Assembly: GCA_903970615.1 (NCBI GenBank)
Contig: CAJCJH010000009.1
Span: 1 to 38,303 of the forward strand
Direction: 5' to 3'
DNA length: 38,303 nucleotides
Source: Rhodospirillales bacterium
GTDB lineage: Bacteria > Pseudomonadota > Gammaproteobacteria > Nevskiales > Nevskiaceae
Both the position numbers and the translations under genes were made by a program. This document shows positions 1 to 8,065 of the stretch, piece by piece (position 1 is the first letter of the stretch; each line of letters starts with the position of its first letter). The notes beneath the pieces were generated by a model that was not told where the DNA came from, searched no databases, and saw nothing but the letters and a program-made list of their open reading frames with translations.

Positions 1-1621
1 TCGAGATCGGCCTTGACCTCACCTAATGCGCTGGCCCAGTCACCGATGGCATGCTGCCGGTAAAGCCGAACCGTCGGATACCACGGGCTGTCGCTGCGAT
101 CGAGTAGCCAGCGCCAGTCTGGACAAAACGGCAACAGTATCCGGGTCTGTTTTCCCAAGGCACCGTTGAGATGCGCCACGCTGGTATCGACGCTGACCAC
201 CTGATCCATCAACTCGCACAAGGCCGCGGTGTCGCTGAAATCCTCAATCTGATCGCTGAAAACCCGGATATGCGGGTGAGCGGCGAGCGTGGCTTTATCA
301 CGCTCGCGGATCTCCTTTTGCAGACTCACGTATTCAAAGGAGTCTGGAAGATAAGGCATCAGTGCCGACAAAGCGATACTTCGATTGGCGTCGTTGCCAT
401 GTGAGATGTTTCCACTCCACACCAGACCGATACGCGGCCGGGTTTGGGTGCCGAGCACTTGGCTCCAATGAGCGACTTTGCCGGCTTCAGCATGAAGATA
501 AGCCTCACCGCCAGGAATACTTTCCAAGCGAGTGCGAAATGCCAGCGGTAGCGACAGTAACGGGCAGTGGGTATCAAACTCCGGCAAGGCTGAAAGGCTA
601 TCAACCAGAGCACTCACGCCTTCGAGTCCTTGCAGCACGCCCAGCAGTGATTTGGGCACACTCAGAATCACCGCGGCGCCCAAGCTGCTCACCAATTTTG
701 CATAACGGCAAAACTGAAGAGTGTCGCCAAATCCCTGCTCGCTGTGGAGCAGGATGCGCTTTCCCTGCAGCGACTCCTGGCCCAGCCAGAGCGGTTGCGG
801 GAGAGCGCGGGATTTCAGCCCCAGACCCTCGCACTTCCAGCGCCATTCATAGAGCGCCCAGCCCTGATCGAAATCTCCCTTCATCAACGATGCAGTCGAT
901 TTATTGTAGAGGGCGTCTGCGAAGTCTGGCCTTATCGCAAGCGCCTGGTCATAGTTGGCGATGGCTGTGTCGAGCTGGGTCTGCAGTTGTAGCGCGTTGC
1001 CGCGATTGGAATAAGCCTCCGCATAATTCGGCCTAATCGCCAGCGCCTGGTCGTAGCTAGCGATGGCCGCGTCGAACTGGTTGCAATCTTTCAGCGCGAT
1101 GCCACGGTTGAACCAGGCCTCCGCGTAATTGGGCCGGATGGCGATGGCCTTATCGTAGCTGGCGACAGCGGCCTCCAGCCGACCCAGTTTTTTTTGCACG
1201 ACGCCGCGGGCGCAATAGGCTTCCGCAGCGTTCGGTCTGCTGATGATGGCTTTGTCGTAGCTCGCCAGCGCCGCTTCAAACTGCCCGAGTTCTTGTAATG
1301 CCAAGCCCTTGTTGTAGTGTGCATCCGCGAAGTCAGGCTTGATCGCAATCGCCTTGTCGCAGCTCGCGCTGGCTGCTGAAAACTGCTTGAGACCCTGCAA
1401 TGCGGCGCCGAGATTGGAGTGAAAATCCGCATTGCCAGGATGGATTTCAATCGCCTTGCCGATCAGCTCGACGGCATGTTGATGATCGCCGGTTTGCAGC
1501 GCGATGATCCCGAGTCGATGCCATGAATCGAAGTGTTGTGGTTGTTGTTTCAGTATTTCTTCAAAGGCTGCCCTGGCCTGCGCCAAATGCCCTTTTTGAT
1601 GAAGCTCCGCGGCTTGCTCGA
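1..1621 (-). repeat. Module 4 of the giant protein (incomplete at window edge)
   Basis: Residues about 2101-2641. This is the shortest TPR array, with seven full units and a degenerate eighth ending LYEWRWK. The GT-like domain is nearly complete, with EQGFGDTLQFCRY and VVSVDTSVAHLNGALGK, and runs to the closing LYRQHAIGDWAS block before the window ends. Whether a stop or a fifth module follows cannot be seen. Confidence 0.75.
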
Positions 1622-4600
1622 AACCGGTTCGAGCGGTTTCTGCAGAAGGTTCTCCAGCGATTGATTTTGCTGGAGGCGGATTAAAGCGCTCCACCAGATC
1701 GGCTTTGACCTGGGTCAATACGCTGGCCCAGTCACCGATAGTCGTTTGCCGGTAAAGCCGAACCGACGGATACCACGGGCTATCACTGCGATCCAGTAGC
1801 CAGCGCCAATCCGGATTGAACGGCAGCAAAATCCAGGTCGGCTTGCCGAGCGCACCGCTCAGATGGGCGACACTGGTATCTACGCTGATGACGACATCCA
1901 TCAGATCGCACAAGGCTGCAGTATCGCTGAAGTCTCCAATCTGATCGCCGAAAAACCGGATATACGGATGCGCCGTCAGCGTGGCTTTATCACTCTCGCG
2001 GATTTCTTTTTGCAGGCTTACATACTCAAACGTGTCCGGCAGATAAGGAGTAATCGAAGCCAGTGCCAGACTTCGGTTATGGTCATTCTTGTGACCTTGA
2101 ATACCACTCCACACGAGACCGATGCGCGGCTTGTTTTTGATTCCGAGCCTCTCTTTCCATTGAGAGACTTTGGCCGCATCGCTGTGAAGATAAGATTGTT
2201 CAACGGGAATACTGGAGAGTTCGGTTTTGAATGCCAGCGGCAAGGACATCAACGGACAGTGAATGTCGAAATCCGGCAAAGCCGCACCGGTTTCGATGAC
2301 GCGGCTGATGCCATCGACGCCTTGCAGCAATCCAGTCAGAGCCTTCGGCGCTTCCAATAGAACCGTGGCGCCGGATCGACTGAGCAAACCGGCATAGCGG
2401 CAAAACTGAAGGGTGTCGCCCAAGCCCTGTTCGGTGTGTAGCAAAATGGTTTTGCCCTTGAGCGATTCGGCACCGAGCCAGAGAGGCTGCGTAAAAGCGC
2501 GCGGTAACTGGCCATTGCTGCCCTGTTTCCAGCGCCATTCGTAAAGCGCCCAGCCATTCCCGAAATCACCCTTGAGCAGGAGTGATAAGGATTTATTCAG
2601 ATAAGCTGCGGCGCAATCGGGTTTGATCGCAATGGCCTTATCGTAGTCTGCGATGGCAGCGTCGATTCGCATCAGTTGCTGCCAGACGATGCCTCTGTTG
2701 GAGTAGGCTTCGGCGTAATCCGGCCGGATGGCGAGGGCCATATCGTAGCTGGCGATCGCCGCCTCGAACTGCTTGAGTTCGTTCAATGGCAGGCCGCGAT
2801 TCAGGTAGGCCTCCGCGTAATCGGGCCTGATCGCAATGGCTTGATTGCAGCTATCGGTGGCAGGCCCGAACTGTCTGAGTTCGTTCAATGCAAGGCCGCG
2901 GTTCAGATAAGCCTCTGCGCAGTCGGGCTTGATCGCAATGGCCTTGTTGCAACTGTCGATCGCCGCCTCGAACTGTTTGATCTCGTGCAATCCAAGGCCG
3001 AGGTAAGCATAAGCCTCCGCGTAGTCCGGCTTCAGTGCAATAGCCTGTTTGCAGCAGGCGATCGCGGCGTCCACCTGCTTGAGCTCTCTTAACGCGGCGC
3101 CCAGATTTACATGGGTTTGCGCGTTTTCCGGCCGCAACGCAATGGCCTTCTGATAGCTGGCCACCGCTGCCTCGAACTGCTTGAGTCCGTGCAGTGCCGC
3201 GCCGCGATTGGCGTAGGCATCTGCGAAATCCGGCTTGATGACAATGGCGGCCTCGTAACTGGCGATGGCTGCCTCGATCCTTCCGAGTTCATACATCGAA
3301 ACGCCGCGATTGGAATGTGCGCTCGCGTGATCCGGCTTGATCGCAATGGCTTTATCGTAACTGTCGATCGCCGCTGCAAACCGCCGCGACGTATGCAGCG
3401 TAATTCCTCGCTGATAGTGAGTGTCTGCATGGTCCGGACCAAGCTCGATCGCCTTGTCGAAGCTGGCAACGGCCTCGTCGAATCGGCCGAGTTCCCGCAG
3501 TGCAGGACCGAGGTTGCGATAAAAATCGGCGTTGCCAGGATGAAGCGCGATCGCCTTGCCGATCAGCTCAACTGCACGCGGATAATCCCTGCCCTGAAAG
3601 GCAATCACGCCGAGCAGATGCAGTGCATCAAAGCGATCCGGATGCTCGCTCAGGATTTTCTCATAAGCACTTTCAGCCTGAGCCAATTGGCCTTTTTGAT
3701 GCAAAGCCAAGGCTTGTCCGATTGTGATGCTGGCTGGTTGTTCCGTTAACACTATCGTCGTTCTTCCCGCTTGATATTGACTGGACAAGCTCATCAGATC
3801 GGCGCTGACTTTTGCCAATACGGAATTCCAGGCGCCCATGATCTCCTGCCGGTAAAGCCGGGCGGATGGATACCACGGGCTATCGCTGCGATCCAGAAAC
3901 CAGCGCCAATCCGGGCTGAACGGCAGCAGAATCCAGGTCGGCCTGCCAAGTGCGCCGCTCAGATGCGCCACACTGGTATCCACACTGATGACGATATCCA
4001 TACACTCACACAAAGCCGCAGTGTCGCTGAAGTCTTCAATCTCATCGCCGAAAAACCGGATATGCGGGTGAGCGGCCAGCGTGGCTTTATCGTTATCTCT
4101 CAGCTCTTTTTGCAGGCTCACATATTCGAATGACTCCACTAGATAAGGAGTGATCGAAGCAAGGTTCAGGCTGCGATTGAAATCATTCTTGTGTCCAGAA
4201 TTTCCACTCCACACCAGACCGATACGCGGCTTGGTTTTGACTCCGAGCTTCGCTTGCCATTGGGAGACTTTGGCGACATCGCTATGCAGATAAGATTGTT
4301 TAACGGGAATACTGGCCAGTTCGGTTTTGAATGCCAGCGGCAAGGACATCAAGGGGCAGTGATAGTCGAAGTCGGGCAGGGCGGCGCCGTCTTCAAAAAA
4401 AGCGCTGACGCCTTCGAGCCCCTGCAGCACACCGAGCAAAGGTTTAGGTGCTTCAAGCATCACTGTGGAACCGAGCCGCGCCACCAGACTGGCATAGCGG
4501 CAAAAATGGAGCGTGTCGCCGAAGCCGGCTTCGCTGTGCAGCAGGATACGTTTGCCTTGCAGAGATTCGCGGCCCAGCCATAGCGGTTGCGGATAAGGCC

Positions 4601-7600
4601 GCTGCTTCAGTGCCAGATTGCGGCACTGCCAGCGCCACTCATGCAGCGGCAAACCCTGCTTGAAATCGCCGCCGAGTAACAGGCCGATGGATTTATTGAA
4701 ATGCGCTTGCGGAAAATCCGGCCGGATGGCGATAGCCTTGTCGTAGCTGGTGCGCGCAGCGTCAAGCTGCCTAACCACCTGCAAGGCATTGCCGCGATTC
4801 ACATAGGCTTCCGCGTAATCAGGCTGGATCGCTATCGCTTGGTCGTAGCTGGCAATGGCGGCGTCGGGCTGATGCAAATCGAGCAAGGCATTGCCGCGAT
4901 TGGACCAGGCTTCCGTCAAATCCGGCTTCAGCGCCGTGGCCTGATCGTAACTGGCAACCGCAGCTTCGCTCAGCCTTGACGCCTTCTGGGCGTTGCCGCG
5001 GTTGTACCAGGCATCGGCAAAATCCGGCTTGATGGCAATGGCCTTGTCGTAGCTGCCAATCGCTGCTTCCAACTGATTGAGGTCATGCAAGGCGAGGCCG
5101 CGATTGGACCAGGCTTCAGCGAAATCCGGCTTGATCGCAATCGCCTGGTCGTAGCTGGCGACGGCCGCTTGCGGGCGATCCAGCAGTTTCTGCACGATGC
5201 CGCGGTTGTAATAGGCGTGTGCAAAGTCCGGCTTGATGACGACAACCTTGTTATAACTGGCGATGGCGGCATCCAGCTGATTGATCGCCTGCAGCGCCGT
5301 GCCCCGATTGAACCAGGCATCGGCATAATCGGGTTTGATGGCAACCGCCTGGTCATAACTGGCGATAGCACTTTCCAATTGCTTCAGTGCCTGAAGTGCC
5401 GCGCCGCGATTGGAATACGCTTCGGCGTATTGCGGCTTGATGGCGATGGCCTTTTCGTAACTGACAATGGCCGCGCCGTATTGTCCAAGGCCTTGTAATG
5501 CGGCGCCGAGATTGGAATGGAAAACGGCATTGTCCGGCTGAATTCCTATCGCCTTGCCGATCAGATCGGCTGCACTTTGATAATCCTGCGCCTGTAGCGC
5601 AATCAGCCCGAGCAGATGAAGCGCATCGAAGTGATTCGGCTGTGCTTTGAGAATATGTTCGCAGGCAGACTTCGCTTCAGCCGGCCGACCTCTTTGATAA
5701 AGTTCGTGAGCGCGCTGAAAGTCAATTCCGTATTGCTGTGATGATGAATTCGGCGCTGAATGTAATGATGAATTCGATAAGGAGTTTGTAATGATGTTTC
5801 GTTGCGAAGGCGAATCCGCCAGCTTTGCCAGATCGGCTGCAACTTCATCCAGTACCGCCGTCCATCCACCGAAAGTGCGCTGCCGGTAAAGCCGAACCGA
5901 TGGATACCAGGGGCTATCGCGGCGATCGATCATCCAGCGCGCATCCGGGCTGAAAGGCAGCAGAATCCAGGTGCGCTTGCCGAGTGCGCCGCTCAGATGC
6001 GCCACACTGGTATCCACACTGATGACCACATCCATCAGCTCACATAATGCTGCGGTATCGCTGAAGTCCTTGAGTTCATTGCCGACAAACCGGATGTGTG
6101 GATTGGCTGTCAGCGTGGCTTTATCACTCTCGCGGATTTCCTTTTGCAGACTCAGGTATTCGAACGTGTCGGGCAGATAGGGGATCAGTGCCGCCAGCGT
6201 TACGCTACGGTTGACATCATTCACATGTTCAGGGTTTCCGCTCCAGACCAGACCGGCGCGGGGTTTGGTTTTCAAGCCCAGTATTTGCTGCCATCGAGAA
6301 ACTTTTTCCGCATCGGCGCGCAGGTAAGCCTGACGGCCGGGAATAGTATGGAGTTCGGTTTTGCAGGCCAGAGGCAAGGACATCAACGGGCAGTGATAAT
6401 CGAACTCGGGCAGCGCCAGAGTGTTATCGACGAAACGGCTGACACCTTCGAGTCCTTTCAGCAAGCCGACCAGCGGCTTGGGCACGCCCAGCATGACGGT
6501 GGCGCCCATTTCGCTCACCACTTTTGTGTAGCGGCAAAACTGGATGGTGTCGCCCAGACCCTGCTCTGGGTGCAGCAGGATACGTTTGCCTTGCAGGGAT
6601 TCGCGGCCGAGCCAGAGCGGCTGCGGGAAAATATTTTGCTTGAGTCCAAAACCCAGCTGCTTCCAGCGCCATTCATACAGTTCCCAACCAGGCAGGAAAT
6701 CACCTTTCAGCAGTAGCGATACAGCTTTATTGAAGTTGGCCTCGGCATGGTCGGGGTGGATGGCGAGCGCCTGGTCGTAACTGGCGATCGCTTCATCCAG
6801 CCTGGGCACGTGCTGTAGCGCGTTGCCGCGGTTGTAATGCGCTTCGACATAATTCGGCTTGATCGCAATGGCCTTCTCGTAGCTGGCGATGGCTGCGTCC
6901 AGCTGTTTGAGTTCCTGCAAGACAACACCCCGATTGCAATGCGCATCGGCGAAGTCTGGTTTGATCGCAATAGCCTGGTCAAAGCTGGCGATCGCCGCCT
7001 GCGACTGCTTGAGTGCTTTCTGCGCATTGCCGCGATTGGACCAGGCTTCGACAAAATCCGGTTTGATCGCGATCGCGCGGTCGTAGCTGACGATGGCATC
7101 GTCGAACTGCCTAAGCATTTGCAGCGCATTGCCGCGATTGGACCAAGCGCTGACGAAATCCGGCTTGATCGCAATCGCGCGATCGTAACTGGCAACCGCT
7201 GCCTCCGGCCGATTCGCTTCCTTCTGCGAATTGCCCAGGTTGAAGTGCGCATCCGCGAAGTCCGGCTTGATCGCAATGGCTTTGTCGTAACTGGCGATCG
7301 CCGCTTCGAACTGCTTCAGTTCCTGCAGGGCAATACCACGGTTTGAATAGGCTTCGGCGAACTCCGGCTTGATCGCAATGGCCTTGTCGTAACTGGCGAT
7401 CGCCGCCTCGAAGCGCCGCGTTCTTTTTTGCACATTGCCGCGGTTGTAATAAGCTTCCGCATAGTCCGGATTGATCGCAATGGCTTGGTCGTAGCTGGCG
7501 ATCGCCGCTTCCGTTTGATCGAACTCGGCCTGTGCGTTACCACGATTGGAGTAAGCGCTGGCTAAATCCGGCCGCAGGGTAATGGCCTTGTCGTAGCTCT

Positions 7601-7925
7601 CAATCGCCGCCTCGAATTGCCGAAGCTCCTTGAGTGCGGCGCCGAGGTTGGAGTGAAACGCCGGATTGGCTGGATGGATTTCAATCGCCTTGCCGATCAA
7701 CTCGACCGCACGCGGATAATCCCTCGTTTGCAGCGCAATCACGCCGAGCCAGTGCAGGACGTCAAAATGATTGGGCTGCAACGCCAGCGCCTGCTCATAA
7801 ACCGCCCTGGCTTCTGCGAGCTGGCCTTTCTGGTGAAGTTCCAAAGCGTACTGCAGATTGATCGGAGACGCCGCCAAGCCCTTGGCCGGCTTTTTAGCTG
7901 GATTTTTTTTCTGCTTGGGCCGCAT
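1..7925 (-). CDS. Giant four-module TPR / glycosyltransferase-like protein (partial, C-terminus beyond window)
   Basis: I read this frame codon by codon from the ATG at 7925-7923 to the window edge without meeting a stop, giving at least 2641 residues. The chain alternates canonical 34-residue TPR arrays (units like AYSNRGNALQ..AIASYDKAIAIKPDFAE) with about 280-residue domains carrying EQGLGDTIQFCRY, HCPLMSLPLAF, GLVWSGN, FEYVSLQKEIR and VISVDTSVAHLSGALGK. Those domains resemble the GT9/heptosyltransferase-like half found in stand-alone bacterial TPR proteins of about 600-750 residues. The order is TPR-GT four times, with roughly 12, 11, 12 and 8 TPR units counting the degenerate last one. 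There is no signal peptide or membrane segment, and the N-terminus is Lys-rich (MRPKQKKNPAKK), so it is probably cytoplasmic. No clear ribosome site precedes the ATG; an in-frame TAA lies about 60 bases upstream. Sugar donor and acceptor are unknown. Protein O-glycosylation or surface-glycan work is a guess. Confidence 0.88.
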   Translation of the reverse strand, partial: MRPKQKKNPAKKPAKGLAASPINLQYALELHQKGQLAEARAVYEQALALQPNHFDVLHWLGVIALQTRDYPRAVELIGKAIEIHPANPAFHSNLGAALKELRQFEAAIESYDKAITLRPDLASAYSNRGNAQAEFDQTEAAIASYDQAIAINPDYAEAYYNRGNVQKRTRRFEAAIASYDKAIAIKPEFAEAYSNRGIALQELKQFEAAIASYDKAIAIKPDFADAHFNLGNSQKEANRPEAAVASYDRAIAIKPDFVSAWSNRGNALQMLRQFDDAIVSYDRAIAIKPDFVEAWSNRGNAQKALKQSQAAIASFDQAIAIKPDFADAHCNRGVVLQELKQLDAAIASYEKAIAIKPNYVEAHYNRGNALQHVPRLDEAIASYDQALAIHPDHAEANFNKAVSLLLKGDFLPGWELYEWRWKQLGFGLKQNIFPQPLWLGRESLQGKRILLHPEQGLGDTIQFCRYTKVVSEMGATVMLGVPKPLVGLLKGLEGVSRFVDNTLALPEFDYHCPLMSLPLACKTELHTIPGRQAYLRADAEKVSRWQQILGLKTKPRAGLVWSGNPEHVNDVNRSVTLAALIPYLPDTFEYLSLQKEIRESDKATLTANPHIRFVGNELKDFSDTAALCELMDVVISVDTSVAHLSGALGKRTWILLPFSPDARWMIDRRDSPWYPSVRLYRQRTFGGWTAVLDEVAADLAKLADSPSQRNIITNSLSNSSLHSAPNSSSQQYGIDFQRAHELYQRGRPAEAKSACEHILKAQPNHFDALHLLGLIALQAQDYQSAADLIGKAIGIQPDNAVFHSNLGAALQGLGQYGAAIVSYEKAIAIKPQYAEAYSNRGAALQALKQLESAIASYDQAVAIKPDYADAWFNRGTALQAINQLDAAIASYNKVVVIKPDFAHAYYNRGIVQKLLDRPQAAVASYDQAIAIKPDFAEAWSNRGLALHDLNQLEAAIGSYDKAIAIKPDFADAWYNRGNAQKASRLSEAAVASYDQATALKPDLTEAWSNRGNALLDLHQPDAAIASYDQAIAIQPDYAEAYVNRGNALQVVRQLDAARTSYDKAIAIRPDFPQAHFNKSIGLLLGGDFKQGLPLHEWRWQCRNLALKQRPYPQPLWLGRESLQGKRILLHSEAGFGDTLHFCRYASLVARLGSTVMLEAPKPLLGVLQGLEGVSAFFEDGAALPDFDYHCPLMSLPLAFKTELASIPVKQSYLHSDVAKVSQWQAKLGVKTKPRIGLVWSGNSGHKNDFNRSLNLASITPYLVESFEYVSLQKELRDNDKATLAAHPHIRFFGDEIEDFSDTAALCECMDIVISVDTSVAHLSGALGRPTWILLPFSPDWRWFLDRSDSPWYPSARLYRQEIMGAWNSVLAKVSADLMSLSSQYQAGRTTIVLTEQPASITIGQALALHQKGQLAQAESAYEKILSEHPDRFDALHLLGVIAFQGRDYPRAVELIGKAIALHPGNADFYRNLGPALRELGRFDEAVASFDKAIELGPDHADTHYQRGITLHTSRRFAAAIDSYDKAIAIKPDHASAHSNRGVSMYELGRIEAAIASYEAAIVIKPDFADAYANRGAALHGLKQFEAAVASYQKAIALRPENAQTHVNLGAALRELKQVDAAIACCKQAIALKPDYAEAYAYLGLGLHEIKQFEAAIDSCNKAIAIKPDCAEAYLNRGLALNELRQFGPATDSCNQAIAIRPDYAEAYLNRGLPLNELKQFEAAIASYDMALAIRPDYAEAYSNRGIVWQQLMRIDAAIADYDKAIAIKPDCAAAYLNKSLSLLLKGDFGNGWALYEWRWKQGSNGQLPRAFTQPLWLGAESLKGKTILLHTEQGLGDTLQFCRYAGLLSRSGATVLLEAPKALTGLLQGVDGISRVIETGAALPDFDIHCPLMSLPLAFKTELSSIPVEQSYLHSDAAKVSQWKERLGIKNKPRIGLVWSGIQGHKNDHNRSLALASITPYLPDTFEYVSLQKEIRESDKATLTAHPYIRFFGDQIGDFSDTAALCDLMDVVISVDTSVAHLSGALGKPTWILLPFNPDWRWLLDRSDSPWYPSVRLYRQTTIGDWASVLTQVKADLVERFNPPPAKSIAGEPSAETARTGFEQAAELHQKGHLAQARAAFEEILKQQPQHFDSWHRLGIIALQTGDHQHAVELIGKAIEIHPGNADFHSNLGAALQGLKQFSAASASCDKAIAIKPDFADAHYNKGLALQELGQFEAALASYDKAIISRPNAAEAYCARGVVQKKLGRLEAAVASYDKAIAIRPNYAEAWFNRGIALKDCNQFDAAIASYDQALAIRPNYAEAYSNRGNALQLQTQLDTAIANYDQALAIRPDFADALYNKSTASLMKGDFDQGWALYEWRWKCEGLGLKSRALPQPLWLGQESLQGKRILLHSEQGFGDTLQFCRYAKLVSSLGAAVILSVPKSLLGVLQGLEGVSALVDSLSALPEFDTHCPLLSLPLAFRTRLESIPGGEAYLHAEAGKVAHWSQVLGTQTRPRIGLVWSGNISHGNDANRSIALSALMPYLPDSFEYVSLQKEIRERDKATLAAHPHIRVFSDQIEDFSDTAALCELMDQVVSVDTSVAHLNGALGKQTRILLPFCPDWRWLLDRSDSPWYPTVRLYRQHAIGDWASALGEVKADL
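1695..3724 (-). repeat. Module 3 of the giant protein
   Basis: Residues about 1400-2077. Eleven TPRs plus a degenerate twelfth precede the GT-like domain. Several TPRs carry Cys where the consensus has Tyr (for example AIACCKQAIALKPDYAE and AIDSCNKAIAIKPDCAE), which sets this array apart. The GT half keeps EQGLGDTLQFCRY and VISVDTSVAHLSGALGK. A Pro/Ala-rich linker (FNPPPAKSIAGEPSAETA) follows. Confidence 0.78.
3790..5723 (-). repeat. Module 2 of the giant protein
   Basis: Residues about 734-1378. Ten TPRs and a degenerate eleventh (ends LHEWRWQ) precede the GT-like domain. This domain has EAGFGDTLHFCRY where other modules read EQGxGDT(L/I)QFCRY, so the glutamine after GDT(L/I) is a histidine. 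At nucleotide level its GT half closely resembles module 3. A linker with SSQYQAGRTTIVLTEQ follows. Confidence 0.78.
5829..7925 (-). repeat. Module 1 of the giant protein (TPR then GT-like domain)
   Basis: Residues about 1-699. A basic N-terminus is followed from about residue 22 by eleven TPRs and a degenerate twelfth ending at LYEWRWKQ (about residue 415), then the GT-like domain. It differs from the other modules in the last conserved block, where PDARWMIDRRDSPWY replaces the PDWRWLLDRSDSPWY type. A Ser/Asn/Gln-rich linker (nt about 5725-5828) leads to module 2. Confidence 0.8.
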
Positions 7926-8065
7926 GATGAAATCCGGTACTCGGCAAGGTTCTGCAGGTCGATGATTGTCGCGTAAAGTTTAAGCGCTGATTCGCTCGGG
8001 GATTTTTTGCTGCGAGCGGGCGCGAACTCGCTTCAGGAAACGTATCTTTTCGCACTCGTGGACTA
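7926..8065. other. Intergenic region between addA-like gene and giant TPR gene
   Basis: A 140-base gap between two minus-strand genes. An imperfect hairpin (GCGAG/CTCGC) lies around 8007-8030 but has no T-run on the minus strand, so a terminator is not supported. I see no convincing promoter. Read-through from the add genes into the giant gene is possible. Confidence 0.4.

Noticed and set aside
171-7976. Many plus-strand frames of 60-210 codons across the TPR region (for example 2676-3092, 3111-3749, 6096-6716)
   Set aside because: They are antisense to the giant TPR-GT frame. Their repetitive Arg/Val/Gly-rich products are mirror images of TPR codons, and none has a recognisable domain.
7990-8035. 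Terminator between the addA-like gene and the giant TPR gene
   Set aside because: The hairpin is imperfect and lacks a T-run on the minus strand.
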